Of a DNA stretch of 12,187 nucleotides, positions 1-7,989 are shown piece by piece; position 1 is the stretch's first letter; each line of letters starts with the position of its first letter. The notes under the pieces were generated by a model. It ran no database searches. It saw only the letters and a program-made list of their open reading frames with translations, and was not told the DNA's origin. A program made the position numbers and the translations under genes. This DNA is from Candidatus Scatousia excrementipullorum (GTDB lineage: Bacteria > Cyanobacteriota > Vampirovibrionia > Gastranaerophilales > Gastranaerophilaceae), in contig JADIND010000069.1 of NCBI GenBank assembly GCA_017694215.1, positions 1 to 12,187 of the forward strand, read 5' to 3'.

Positions 1-1140
1 GAACGCGGTATTGTTCGTATCGGTGCAAGAGTTTACGCTGATGACATTCTTGTAGGTAAAGTTACACCTAAAGGTGAATCGGAACATCCGCCGGAAGAAA
101 AATTGTTAAGAGCAATCTTTGCTGAAAAAGCAAGAGATGTTAAAGATAATTCATTGAGAGTACCTCACGGTGAAGGCGGAAGAGTTCTTGACGTTAAGGT
201 ATTCGACAGAGAAAAAGGTGATGAACTCCCTCCTGGAGCCAATACTGTTATCAGAGTTTACATAGCTCAGAAACGTAAAGTTTCTGTAGGTGATAAACTT
301 TCAGGACGTCACGGAAATAAAGGTATTGTTTCAAGAATCCTTCCGAAAGAAGATATGCCGTTCCTTCCTGACGGGACTCCTGTTGATATCGTATTGAACC
401 CGCTTGGTGTTCCTTCCCGTATGAACGTAGGACAGACTTATGAACTTCTTCTCGGTTTGGCTTCCTACCTCACCGGAAATTATTATGAAGCTCCGTCTTT
501 CGATGAAAGATACGGTGAAAATACTTCAGAAAAAGCAACTAAAGCAGAGCTTTTGAAAGGTATTAAAGAATCAGGATGCGATTGGGTTAACGAAGACGGT
601 AAGGTAAGGTTGATTGACGGAAGAACAGGCGAGCAGTTTGATGAACCTGTAGCTGTAGGTCTTTCTTATATCCTGAAACTTGTTCACCTTGTTGATGATA
701 AAATTCACGCAAGAAGTACAGGACCTTATTCATTAGTTACACAACAGCCTTTAGGCGGTAAAGCTCAGTTCGGCGGACAGAGATTCGGTGAAATGGAAGT
801 TTGGGCTTTGGAAGCTTATGGTGCGGCTTATACATTGCAGGAAATGTTAACGATTAAATCTGATGATGTAAACGGTCGTAACAGAGCTTATGAAGCAATC
901 GTTAAAGGTGATAATATTCCAAGACCGGGTATTCCTGAATCCTTCAAAGTACTTGTAAGAGAATTACAGTCTATAGGTCTTGATATTACGGTAGCGAAAA
1001 AGGACGGTGTTGAAGTTGATTTGATGACTGATATGGATGATTTGAGAAAATCAGCTCCGAAAAGAACACTTTCCGATATTGATTCGGAATTGTTGAACAT
1101 CAATTTCTTTGAAACACCGGCTTCATTCGGAGACTTATAA
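1..1140 (+). CDS. rpoB: DNA-directed RNA polymerase subunit beta, C-terminal part (5' end outside window)
   Basis: This is the last 379 residues of the beta subunit, which forms the RNA polymerase active centre together with beta-prime. The frame is open from base 1 and ends at TAA 1138-1140, so the start lies upstream. Visible signatures are the PPEEKLLRAIF segment, the conserved VGDKLSGRHGNKG block whose lysines approach the nascent RNA and incoming nucleotide, the NPLGVPSRMNVGQ block, and near the C-terminus GGKAQFGGQRFGEMEVWALE, the region that packs against beta-prime. The extreme C-terminus (NFFETPASFGDL) is ordinary for a bacterial beta subunit. No frameshift is visible. It lies 91 bases upstream of rpoC1 in the same orientation, the standard rpoB-rpoC order. 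Identification is certain from motif similarity to E. coli RpoB. Confidence 0.98.
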   Translation, partial: ERGIVRIGARVYADDILVGKVTPKGESEHPPEEKLLRAIFAEKARDVKDNSLRVPHGEGGRVLDVKVFDREKGDELPPGANTVIRVYIAQKRKVSVGDKLSGRHGNKGIVSRILPKEDMPFLPDGTPVDIVLNPLGVPSRMNVGQTYELLLGLASYLTGNYYEAPSFDERYGENTSEKATKAELLKGIKESGCDWVNEDGKVRLIDGRTGEQFDEPVAVGLSYILKLVHLVDDKIHARSTGPYSLVTQQPLGGKAQFGGQRFGEMEVWALEAYGAAYTLQEMLTIKSDDVNGRNRAYEAIVKGDNIPRPGIPESFKVLVRELQSIGLDITVAKKDGVEVDLMTDMDDLRKSAPKRTLSDIDSELLNINFFETPASFGDL

Positions 1141-1144
1141 AAAA

Positions 1145-1197
1145 GTGAAAAGTGAAGTGTGACGGGTGACAATTTACCCTCACTCTTCACTTAACAC
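1145..1197 (+). repeat. Long imperfect intergenic hairpin between rpoB and rpoC1
   Basis: Bases 1150-1157 (AAGTGAAG) pair perfectly with 1185-1192 (CTTCACTT). After one T-T mismatch, GTGA 1159-1162 pairs with TCAC 1180-1183. After one bulged C, GGGTGA 1164-1169 pairs with TTACCC 1174-1179, including one G-T pair, around the loop CAAT. GTG 1145-1147 with CAC 1195-1197 adds three more pairs after two mismatches. No T-run follows it, so it is not a classical intrinsic terminator. It ends about 20 bases before the rpoC1 Shine-Dalgarno, GGAG 1217-1220. The arms are built from repeated GTGA/AGTGAA words. It could be an attenuator, an mRNA processing site or a copy of a dispersed intergenic repeat; its function is inference. 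Confidence 0.75.
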
Positions 1198-1231
1198 CCT
1201 TCACTCAACAAAAAAAGGAGATTAATAAACA

Positions 1232-2941
1232 ATGTCAACAAGCATAGATTATTTTGACTATATACGAATTAGTATAGCGTCACCGGAAAGGATTCTGAAA
1301 TGGTCCTACGGTGAAGTTACTAAACCGGAAACTATTAACTACCGTACATTAAAACCTGAACGCGACGGCTTGTTCTGTGAAAGAATTTTTGGACCGTCAA
1401 AGGATTGGGAATGTTATTGCGGTAAATATAAAAGAGTTCGCCACAAAGGTATTATATGCGAACGCTGCGGTGTTGAGGTTACTGACTCAAAAGTAAGACG
1501 TCAGAGAATGGGACATATAAAACTTGCTGCTCCTGTATCTCACATCTGGTTTTTGAAAGGTATTCCTTCATACCTCGGTTTGCTGCTGGATATGACTTTG
1601 AAAGATTTGGAGCAAGTTATCTACTTCAATAATTATGTTGTATTGGATGGCGGAGACAGTGATTTCAAAAAATTCCAGCTTTTAGGCGAAGAAGAATACG
1701 AAGATTATATGGCAGAACACGAAGATTCTACTTTGAAAGTAGGTATCGGTGCCGAAGCTATAAAAGAATTATTAAGTGAAATCGATGTAAAAGCTCAGGC
1801 TGAAGAAATGAGAGCTGAATTAGCAGGAAATGTTACTTCTGTTCAAAGAAAAAGTAAACTTATCAAACGTTTAAGATTATTTGATTCTTTAATTTCTTCT
1901 GAAACAGATCCTACCTGGATGATTATGGATGTACTGCCTGTAACTCCTCCTGATTTGAGACCTATGGTTCAATTAGACGGCGGACGTTTTGCTACATCTG
2001 ACTTAAATGATTTATACAGACGTGTTATTAACAGAAACAACCGTTTGCAAAGATTGTTGGAAATGGGTGCTCCTGAAATTATCGTAAGAAACGAAAAACG
2101 TATGCTTCAGGAAGCTGTTGATGCTCTTATTGATAACGGCAGACGCGGCAGAACCGTTGTAGGCCCTAACAACAGAGCATTAAAATCATTGTCTAATATT
2201 ATCGAAGGTAAACAGGGTCGTTTCCGTCAGAACTTGCTCGGTAAACGTGTTGATTATTCCGGCCGTTCTGTTATCGTTGTAGGTCCGCAGTTGAGTTTGA
2301 ATCAATGCGGTCTGCCGAAAGAAATGGCAATCGAATTATTTAAACCGTTTGTTGTTAATAAATTGATTGAAAGAGGTTACGTTCAAAATATTAAATCTGC
2401 TAAAAAGAAAATTGAACGTTCCGAACCAATCGTTTGGGATATATTGGAAGAAGTAATTGACGGACATCCGGTATTACTGAACCGTGCTCCGACCCTTCAC
2501 AGATTAGGTATTCAGGCATTTGAACCGAAACTTGTAGAAGGTCGTGCAATCCAGCTTCACCCGCTTGTTTGTACAGCATTCAACGCTGACTTTGACGGTG
2601 ACCAGATGGCTGTCCACGTACCGTTGTCTATTGAAGCTCAGACAGAAGCCCGCATGTTGATGCTTGCTACAAACAACATCCTTGCTCCGGCTACAGGTAA
2701 ACCTATTATCACTCCTTCTCAGGATATGGTATTGGGTATGTATTATCTGACTATCTTGAAAAATCCTGAATCTGAGCCGAAAGGATACTTCTACAGCTTT
2801 GAAGATGCAATTTCCGCTCTTGAAGTCGGTGTAATTGAACTTCACGATAAAATTATCGTAAGGGATGAACACGGTAAGAGAATTGAAACAACCGTCGGAA
2901 GAATTATCTTCAACGAAACCGTAAGAAAAGCTATTGCTTAA
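1232..2941 (+). CDS. rpoC1: DNA-directed RNA polymerase subunit gamma (N-terminal part of split beta-prime)
   Basis: This 569-residue protein corresponds to the N-terminal part of E. coli beta-prime and carries the catalytic magnesium site. Its zinc ribbon has four cysteines at C61, C63, C76 and C79 (CYCGK ... CERCG). The clamp helices that bind sigma start near residue 257 (ATSDLNDLYRRVINRNNRL). The GKRVDYSGRSVIVVGP and HPVLLNRAPTLHRLGIQ blocks follow, then the metal-binding motif NADFDGD at residues 451-457. It stops after TVGRIIFNETVRKAIA, just where cyanobacterial and plastid RpoC1 end, so the remainder of beta-prime is supplied by rpoC2, 49 bases downstream. Its length is somewhat below the roughly 620 residues usual in cyanobacteria. 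The start at 1232 is preceded by AAGGAG (1215-1220) with an 11-base spacer. Translational coupling to rpoB is unlikely across the 91-base hairpin-containing gap. Confidence 0.97.
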   Translation: MSTSIDYFDYIRISIASPERILKWSYGEVTKPETINYRTLKPERDGLFCERIFGPSKDWECYCGKYKRVRHKGIICERCGVEVTDSKVRRQRMGHIKLAAPVSHIWFLKGIPSYLGLLLDMTLKDLEQVIYFNNYVVLDGGDSDFKKFQLLGEEEYEDYMAEHEDSTLKVGIGAEAIKELLSEIDVKAQAEEMRAELAGNVTSVQRKSKLIKRLRLFDSLISSETDPTWMIMDVLPVTPPDLRPMVQLDGGRFATSDLNDLYRRVINRNNRLQRLLEMGAPEIIVRNEKRMLQEAVDALIDNGRRGRTVVGPNNRALKSLSNIIEGKQGRFRQNLLGKRVDYSGRSVIVVGPQLSLNQCGLPKEMAIELFKPFVVNKLIERGYVQNIKSAKKKIERSEPIVWDILEEVIDGHPVLLNRAPTLHRLGIQAFEPKLVEGRAIQLHPLVCTAFNADFDGDQMAVHVPLSIEAQTEARMLMLATNNILAPATGKPIITPSQDMVLGMYYLTILKNPESEPKGYFYSFEDAISALEVGVIELHDKIIVRDEHGKRIETTVGRIIFNETVRKAIA

Positions 2942-2990
2942 TCTTTCGGTTAAATAAAAAATGAACTTAATTAAATTTGAGGAAAATAGA

Positions 2991-5900
2991 ATGGAAACAA
3001 CTTATTCAAAACATAAAACACTTGATTTCATCAACAAGCAGATGGATAAAGGTGCATTGAAGTCATTTTTATCCCAGATGTATCTGGAATTTGGCGGTGC
3101 TACAACAGCAGAAGTTGCTAACAGCTTGAAAAACCTCGGTTACAAATATGCAACCAAATCAGGCGTAACAATTTCAATCGCTGACTTGCAGGTTCCTGCC
3201 GTAAAAAAACAATTACTTCAGGAAGCTGAAAAAGAAATCGAAAAATCAACCAACAGATACCTAAAAGGTGAAATTACAGAAGTAGAAAGATATACAAAAG
3301 TTATTGATACTTGGTCGGAAACAACCGCAAAATTAACATCAAGCGTAGTTGACAATTTTGACAGATTGAATCCGGTTTATATGATGGCATTCTCCGGTGC
3401 GAGAGGTAACTTATCACAGGTATCACAGCTGGTAGGTATGCGTGGTTTGATGGCTGATGCTCAGGGACAGATTATCGACTTGCCTATCAAATCTAACTTT
3501 AAAGAAGGTTTGTCTGTAACTGAATACATCATTTCATCTTACGGTGCAAGAAAAGGTCTTGTAGATACAGCGTTGAAAACAGCTGACTCTGGTTATTTGA
3601 CAAGACGTCTGGTTGACGTTGCACAGGATGTTATTATTCGTGCTGACGACTGCCATACAACAAAATCAATTAACATGAAACCGATTATGGACGGTGATAC
3701 AATTATTGTTCCTCTTATCGACAGATTGCTCGGACGTACTGTTGCGGAAGATATTCTTGATAAAGACGGTAATGTTCTTGTTAAAGCAGGAACAACAATG
3801 GATCGTAAAGATATCAGAAAGATTTCACATCTTAATCTGACTGAATTGAAAGTTCGTTCAGGTTTAACATGCGGTTTAGAATATGGTATCTGCCAAAAAT
3901 GTTACGGCTGGGCAATGACAACCCAAAAACTTGTAGATATTGGTGAAGCTATCGGTATTATTGCAGCTCAGTCAATCGGTGAACCTGGTACACAGCTTAC
4001 AATGAGAACATTCCACACTGGTGGTGTATTTAAAGGTTCCGGTGCTATGAAATCCGTTGAAACAGCTATAGCCGGTGAGGTGGTTTCTAACGTTAAGACA
4101 AGAGAGTTGAGAACCCGTCACGGTGATGTTGTTAGAGTTGCTAACTACGAAGCTGATATCGAAGTTAAAGGGGATAAGAAGACTGAAAAATATCATATCC
4201 CGGCAGGTTCTACAGTATTCTTTGAAAACGGTATGAAAGTTGAAAAGGGCTTTAAACTTGCAACTTATGAACCGGTATCTCAGGGTGATGGTTCCCGTTT
4301 AACGGAAAAGGCTACAAAAGATATTACATCAGATCTGCCTGGTGAAGTATTATACGAAGACTTTACAGTTGATGAAAAGAAAGACAGACAGGGTAATATT
4401 TCCAGAACAACCAACAAGCAGGGTGTTATCTGGGTTCTTGGCGGTGATGTTTATAACCTTCCTGGCGGTTCTAAAGTTCTTGTAAAGAATGACCAGAAAG
4501 TTAAAGCCGGTGAAAAACTTGCTGAAACATTAACAATTTCCGAGCACGGAGGCGAAGTTCGTTTCGGTGAAGATCTTGTTATCGAAGATGTAAAATTTGA
4601 AGGTAAAAAGATTAAGAAAATTGTTCAGGGTAAAGAAATTACTATCGTAATTGCTTCATTAATGCCTGAAAATGCTTCATTTGAACAGACTAAAAAAGAA
4701 CAATTATGGACAGTTGATAAAACCGGTGAAAAATACATTGTAAAAGCTCCGGTTGATACTCCGGTTGAAAACGGTATGATTATTGCCGAACTTATTGACG
4801 ATGAATGTGCAGTGACTTCTTCCGGTGAAATCAGATACGTTGATGTTGAAGTTGATGAAAATCAGATTATTACAAAGCCTGGTGCTGTTGTATTTATTCC
4901 TGAAGAAATTCATCAAATTTCTAAAGACAGCTCGTTAAAAATGGTTGAAAACGGCACTTACGTTACAGCCGGTACCGAAGTTGTGAAAGATGTTTACTGC
5001 CACATCGACGGTATTGTTGAATTTAGAGAATACAACGACATCATTCACGAAATTACAATCAGACCGGGTGAATTGCATACACTTGCTAACGTCGGCGAAT
5101 TGAAAGTTGACGAAGGTGAAGTTGTTAAGAAAGGTACTGTAATTGCTGAAGGTATCAAGGCTAAAGAAACTTCAATCATTACTATTATGGATTCAAATAT
5201 TGATGATCTTGATATAGACGATTTGGACGAAGAACTTGATACAAGCCTTTCACTTGATGAAGACAGTATCTCGAACCAGCCTATACAAATTCTTGTAAGA
5301 CCTGTTCAGGTACTTAATGTTGAACAGAAAAACGTATCGATTAAATTCAACACAACCGATGATTTGATTGATATTGTCCCTGTAACACAACTTCAGTACA
5401 AAGATGGTGCAAGAGTAAGAAACCTTGACGGTTCTACAATTACGAGAACAAGTCTTGTTCTTCAAATGCAGGGTTACCTCTCACACCTCAAAGGTATGGT
5501 TGAACTTGATGAAAAAGGTAATTTGAGAATTGTTGTTCTTGAAAACCTTATTGTCCGTCGTGAACAGGAAGGAAATGCAAAATCAACAACAGCATTGCAG
5601 ACTGAACTTCTTGTAAAAGACGGTGAAACAATTTCACCGAAAACACCTGTTGCAAAAACTCAGGTTCTTGCAGTGAACGACGGTGTTGCATCAATTAAAA
5701 ATGAAGACGCAGATGCAAGAAGATTGTTATTGACAAGTGAAAATTATGAAGAAGTCATCAAAATTGCTTCAAAACCTGTTGTTAAAAAAGGCGATTTTGT
5801 AAGACTTGACGGAGTAATTTCAGAAAGCGGAGATAAAGCAACAGTTTCCGGTCAGGTTATTTCAGTAAATAAGGGCGAGGTTACTATAAGAACAGGCCGT

Positions 5901-6851
5901 CCTTACTTAATTAGCCCTGGTACAATGTTACAGGTTGAAGCAGGTGCTCTGGTACTCCGCGGCGATATGCTTGCTACTCTGGTATTTGAAAGACAGAAAA
6001 CAGGTGATATTGTTCAAGGTTTGCCGAGAGTTGAAGAACTGCTTGAAGGCCGCAAACCTAAAGATTGTGCAATTCTTGCTGAAGAAGACGGTGTTGCTGA
6101 AATCGTTACTGATGAAGATCTTCCGAGACTTTATCTTGTTAATGACAATGGCAGAACTGAAATTAAATACGCAATCGATGCTAACATTATTGTTCAGGAT
6201 AAACAGAAAATTAAAAAAGGTCAGCCTTTAACAAGCGGTCCTTTAAATCCGCATGATGTTATCAGACTTTGCGGTCCTGAAGCTGCACAGCAGTATCTGG
6301 TTGATGAAGTTCAGCGTGTATATCGTTCACAGGGTGTAGAAATTGCTGATAAACACGTTGAAATTATAGTTCGTCAGATGACCAAAAAGGTTAAAGTTCT
6401 TGATGCCGGTGATACTACGATGCTTCCGGGTGAACTTGTTGAAATTCAGCATTTTGAAAATGAAAACAAGAAAATTGAGGAGGAGGGTAAAACTCCTGCA
6501 ACTTGTGAATATATGCTGTTAGGTATTACAAAAGCTTCTTTGAATACTGAAAGCTTTATTTCTGCAGCATCATTCCAGGAAACAACCAGAATCCTTACGG
6601 AAGCTGCCGTTGAAGGTAAGAAAGATATGCTTCGCGGCTTGAAAGAAAACGTTATCATCGGTAGATTGATTCCTGCAGGTACAGGTTTCCATCACCTTTC
6701 TAATGCTAACGAAGAAAAAGAACGTGAAGAAAGAAAACGTGCAGTTGCCCAGAGAAATCAGGCAAGAAAACCTTCCGCAATTTTGGAAGAAATTGAAGGT
6801 ATGTTCGGAGCTCCTGATTTGTCGCTCGGTGACGATGATAAAATTGAATAA
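2991..6851 (+). CDS. rpoC2: DNA-directed RNA polymerase subunit beta-prime (RpoC2, C-terminal part of split beta-prime)
   Basis: This 1286-residue protein completes beta-prime. The second zinc site is intact at C221, C294, C301 and C304, with spacing nearly identical to E. coli. The trigger-loop N-terminal helix is AAQSIGEPGTQLTMRTFHTGG, whose key M338, R339 and H342 contact the incoming nucleotide. The second half of the trigger loop resumes near residue 1004 (TGDIVQGLPRVEELLEGRKP). The roughly 660 residues between are an SI3-type insertion of cyanobacterial scale, containing an acidic stretch at 734-758. The C-terminal GITKASLNTESFISAASFQE, RGLKENVIIGRLIPAGTG and a charged tail follow. I chose ATG 2991 because GAGG at 2979-2982 lies 8 bases upstream; an in-frame ATG at 2961 would add 10 residues but has no Shine-Dalgarno. 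A terminator follows directly. Confidence 0.96.
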   Translation: METTYSKHKTLDFINKQMDKGALKSFLSQMYLEFGGATTAEVANSLKNLGYKYATKSGVTISIADLQVPAVKKQLLQEAEKEIEKSTNRYLKGEITEVERYTKVIDTWSETTAKLTSSVVDNFDRLNPVYMMAFSGARGNLSQVSQLVGMRGLMADAQGQIIDLPIKSNFKEGLSVTEYIISSYGARKGLVDTALKTADSGYLTRRLVDVAQDVIIRADDCHTTKSINMKPIMDGDTIIVPLIDRLLGRTVAEDILDKDGNVLVKAGTTMDRKDIRKISHLNLTELKVRSGLTCGLEYGICQKCYGWAMTTQKLVDIGEAIGIIAAQSIGEPGTQLTMRTFHTGGVFKGSGAMKSVETAIAGEVVSNVKTRELRTRHGDVVRVANYEADIEVKGDKKTEKYHIPAGSTVFFENGMKVEKGFKLATYEPVSQGDGSRLTEKATKDITSDLPGEVLYEDFTVDEKKDRQGNISRTTNKQGVIWVLGGDVYNLPGGSKVLVKNDQKVKAGEKLAETLTISEHGGEVRFGEDLVIEDVKFEGKKIKKIVQGKEITIVIASLMPENASFEQTKKEQLWTVDKTGEKYIVKAPVDTPVENGMIIAELIDDECAVTSSGEIRYVDVEVDENQIITKPGAVVFIPEEIHQISKDSSLKMVENGTYVTAGTEVVKDVYCHIDGIVEFREYNDIIHEITIRPGELHTLANVGELKVDEGEVVKKGTVIAEGIKAKETSIITIMDSNIDDLDIDDLDEELDTSLSLDEDSISNQPIQILVRPVQVLNVEQKNVSIKFNTTDDLIDIVPVTQLQYKDGARVRNLDGSTITRTSLVLQMQGYLSHLKGMVELDEKGNLRIVVLENLIVRREQEGNAKSTTALQTELLVKDGETISPKTPVAKTQVLAVNDGVASIKNEDADARRLLLTSENYEEVIKIASKPVVKKGDFVRLDGVISESGDKATVSGQVISVNKGEVTIRTGRPYLISPGTMLQVEAGALVLRGDMLATLVFERQKTGDIVQGLPRVEELLEGRKPKDCAILAEEDGVAEIVTDEDLPRLYLVNDNGRTEIKYAIDANIIVQDKQKIKKGQPLTSGPLNPHDVIRLCGPEAAQQYLVDEVQRVYRSQGVEIADKHVEIIVRQMTKKVKVLDAGDTTMLPGELVEIQHFENENKKIEEEGKTPATCEYMLLGITKASLNTESFISAASFQETTRILTEAAVEGKKDMLRGLKENVIIGRLIPAGTGFHHLSNANEEKEREERKRAVAQRNQARKPSAILEEIEGMFGAPDLSLGDDDKIE

Positions 6852-6869
6852 TTGATATTCAAATAATAT

Positions 6870-6899
6870 AAAACTCCCTCAATTACTTGAGGGAGTTTT
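6870..6899 (+). terminator. Intrinsic terminator after rpoC2
   Basis: A perfect 13-bp stem, AAAACTCCCTCAA at 6870-6882 against TTGAGGGAGTTTT at 6887-6899, with a TTAC loop. The stem ends in a T-run on the plus strand, and the leading A-run would give a T-run for minus-strand transcription too. It begins 18 bases after the rpoC2 stop and closes the RNA polymerase operon. Confidence 0.92.
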
Positions 6900-6915
6900 A
6901 GTATGTCTATATGAT
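6887..6915 (+). promoter_or_regulatory. Possible promoter for the DUF3137-like gene
   Basis: TTGAGG (6887-6892) and TATGAT (6910-6915) are separated by exactly 17 bases and match the vegetative -35 and -10 at 4/6 and 5/6 positions. The -35 overlaps the descending arm of the rpoC2 terminator. A transcript would have a leader of about 50 bases before ATG 6974. This is a pattern match only, in AT-rich DNA, so chance is a real alternative. Confidence 0.3.
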
Positions 6916-6973
6916 TTATAAACTTCTTAAAGATGGTATGTTATTAAAGAAATTTTAGTGTGAAAGGTTCTAT

Positions 6974-7915
6974 ATGTCTGAAGATGTAATGTCGGTGTTT
7001 AATGAAATCTATGAAAAACAGATTGTTCCACTAATTATACCAGTTGAAAAGAGCCGGATACAATTTTTAAGGCGAATGTTTACCTCTGAATTATTTTTAA
7101 TTTTAACGACCTTGCTGGCTGTGGCAGGTTGTTGTAAAACAACGGAATATTTTGGCGTCGCTTTTCTTATGCTTTGTCTTGCGATGATAACTTTTTCTTT
7201 TGCCGTAGTTTTGCCGTTCAGTTATATGCGGGAATTTTCTCAAAAATTTAAACGATTTACAGTACAATCGGTTATAGACAGTTTCGGGAATATTACTTAT
7301 TCAAATTTTTCAAATATTTCTGATGAATTTCTCCGTAAAAGTTTAATTATCAATCCCTTTAACTCAAGATTAGATGACGATTGTTTTGAAGGCTGGTATA
7401 AGAAGGTTTTCTATACTGTTGCGGAATCAAATTTTATAGGCGGGCACGGAAAACACACGTACACATTTAGTTATGTTCTTATTCTTTTCAAATTTAATAA
7501 ACCAATAGGTGCCAGGACAATAATTGCGGATATAGACAGTTTTAATAAATTTTTAATGTACGGGTTAAGTCCGGAAGAAGCAGGTTTAAAAGAAATAAAA
7601 CTGGAAGATGTTGAATTTGCAAAACGGTACAAAGCATTTTCAGAAGATGATATAGAGGGGCGGTATTTGATTACACCTGCTTTTATGGAGAGGTTTAAAC
7701 AACTTAGAAAAATAATGAAAGCTCCAACTGCAAGATGTTCATTTTTTGACAATTATTTGTTGTTTGCAATTCCGACATTCAAGAATCGTTTTGAGTTGGC
7801 AAATATTTTTTGTACGTTGAAAAATCCGAAAAGATATTTGAAATTTTTTCAGGAACTTGCGGCAATTTTTGCAGTTATTGATTGTTTTAAACTTGACGAA
7901 AAGAACGGTCTGTAA
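6974..7915 (+). CDS. Membrane protein resembling DUF3137 family
   Basis: This 313-residue protein starts with a soluble N-terminal helix (FNEIYEKQIVPLIIPVEKSR) followed by two adjacent hydrophobic segments at about residues 38-54 and 59-82, then a cytosol-sized domain to the C-terminus. The helix, the paired membrane segments and the later block with GGHGKHTYTFSYVLILFKFN resemble DUF3137 proteins, whose function is unknown. This assignment is from memory of the family pattern, not a search. ATG 6974 is preceded by AAAGG (6963-6967) at a 6-base spacing. It follows the rpoC2 terminator and is separated from the next gene by 74 bases holding a candidate promoter, so it may be a single-gene unit. 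Its coding sequence is richer in TTT/TTA-type codons than the rpo genes, as expected of a weakly expressed gene. Confidence 0.85.
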   Translation: MSEDVMSVFNEIYEKQIVPLIIPVEKSRIQFLRRMFTSELFLILTTLLAVAGCCKTTEYFGVAFLMLCLAMITFSFAVVLPFSYMREFSQKFKRFTVQSVIDSFGNITYSNFSNISDEFLRKSLIINPFNSRLDDDCFEGWYKKVFYTVAESNFIGGHGKHTYTFSYVLILFKFNKPIGARTIIADIDSFNKFLMYGLSPEEAGLKEIKLEDVEFAKRYKAFSEDDIEGRYLITPAFMERFKQLRKIMKAPTARCSFFDNYLLFAIPTFKNRFELANIFCTLKNPKRYLKFFQELAAIFAVIDCFKLDEKNGL

Positions 7916-7941
7916 ATTTTCTTGAAAAATCGCATAATTGC

Positions 7942-7970
7942 TTGTAAAAAAAGATTGCCTGTGAGATAAT
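7942..7970 (+). promoter_or_regulatory. Candidate extended -10 promoter for the radical SAM gene
   Basis: TTGTAA (7942-7947) and GATAAT (7965-7970) are 17 bases apart, and TG at 7962-7963 sits at the extended -10 position. Transcription would start around 7977, inside or just before the Shine-Dalgarno region of the gene at 7990, giving an unusually short leader of about 13 bases with AAGG at 7980-7983 as the ribosome site. Pattern evidence only. Confidence 0.45.
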
Positions 7971-7989
7971 TTGAGAGGAAAGGCAAGAC

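Noticed and set aside
888..1190. A 100-residue minus-strand reading frame overlapping the end of rpoB and the hairpin
   Set aside because: It lies antisense to conserved rpoB codons, has no recognisable domain, and its start falls in the hairpin repeat.
1144..1205. CRISPR-like array in the rpoB-rpoC1 gap because of repeated GTGA words
   Set aside because: The words are short and imperfect, without constant repeats or spacers; a hairpin explains the pattern.
2961..2990. Upstream in-frame ATG 2961 as rpoC2 start
   Set aside because: It has no Shine-Dalgarno, and the ten added residues have no counterpart in related RpoC2; the region contains the ribosome site for ATG 2991.
2939..2993. The rpoC break as a frameshift or assembly error splitting one rpoC gene
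   Set aside because: There is a clean stop, a 49-base gap, a good Shine-Dalgarno before ATG 2991, and the break falls at the known cyanobacterial/plastid split position.
5935..6231. A 98-residue plus-strand reading frame in another frame inside rpoC2
   Set aside because: It overlaps strongly conserved RpoC2 sequence (the second trigger-loop half) and has no domain; it is a frame shadow.
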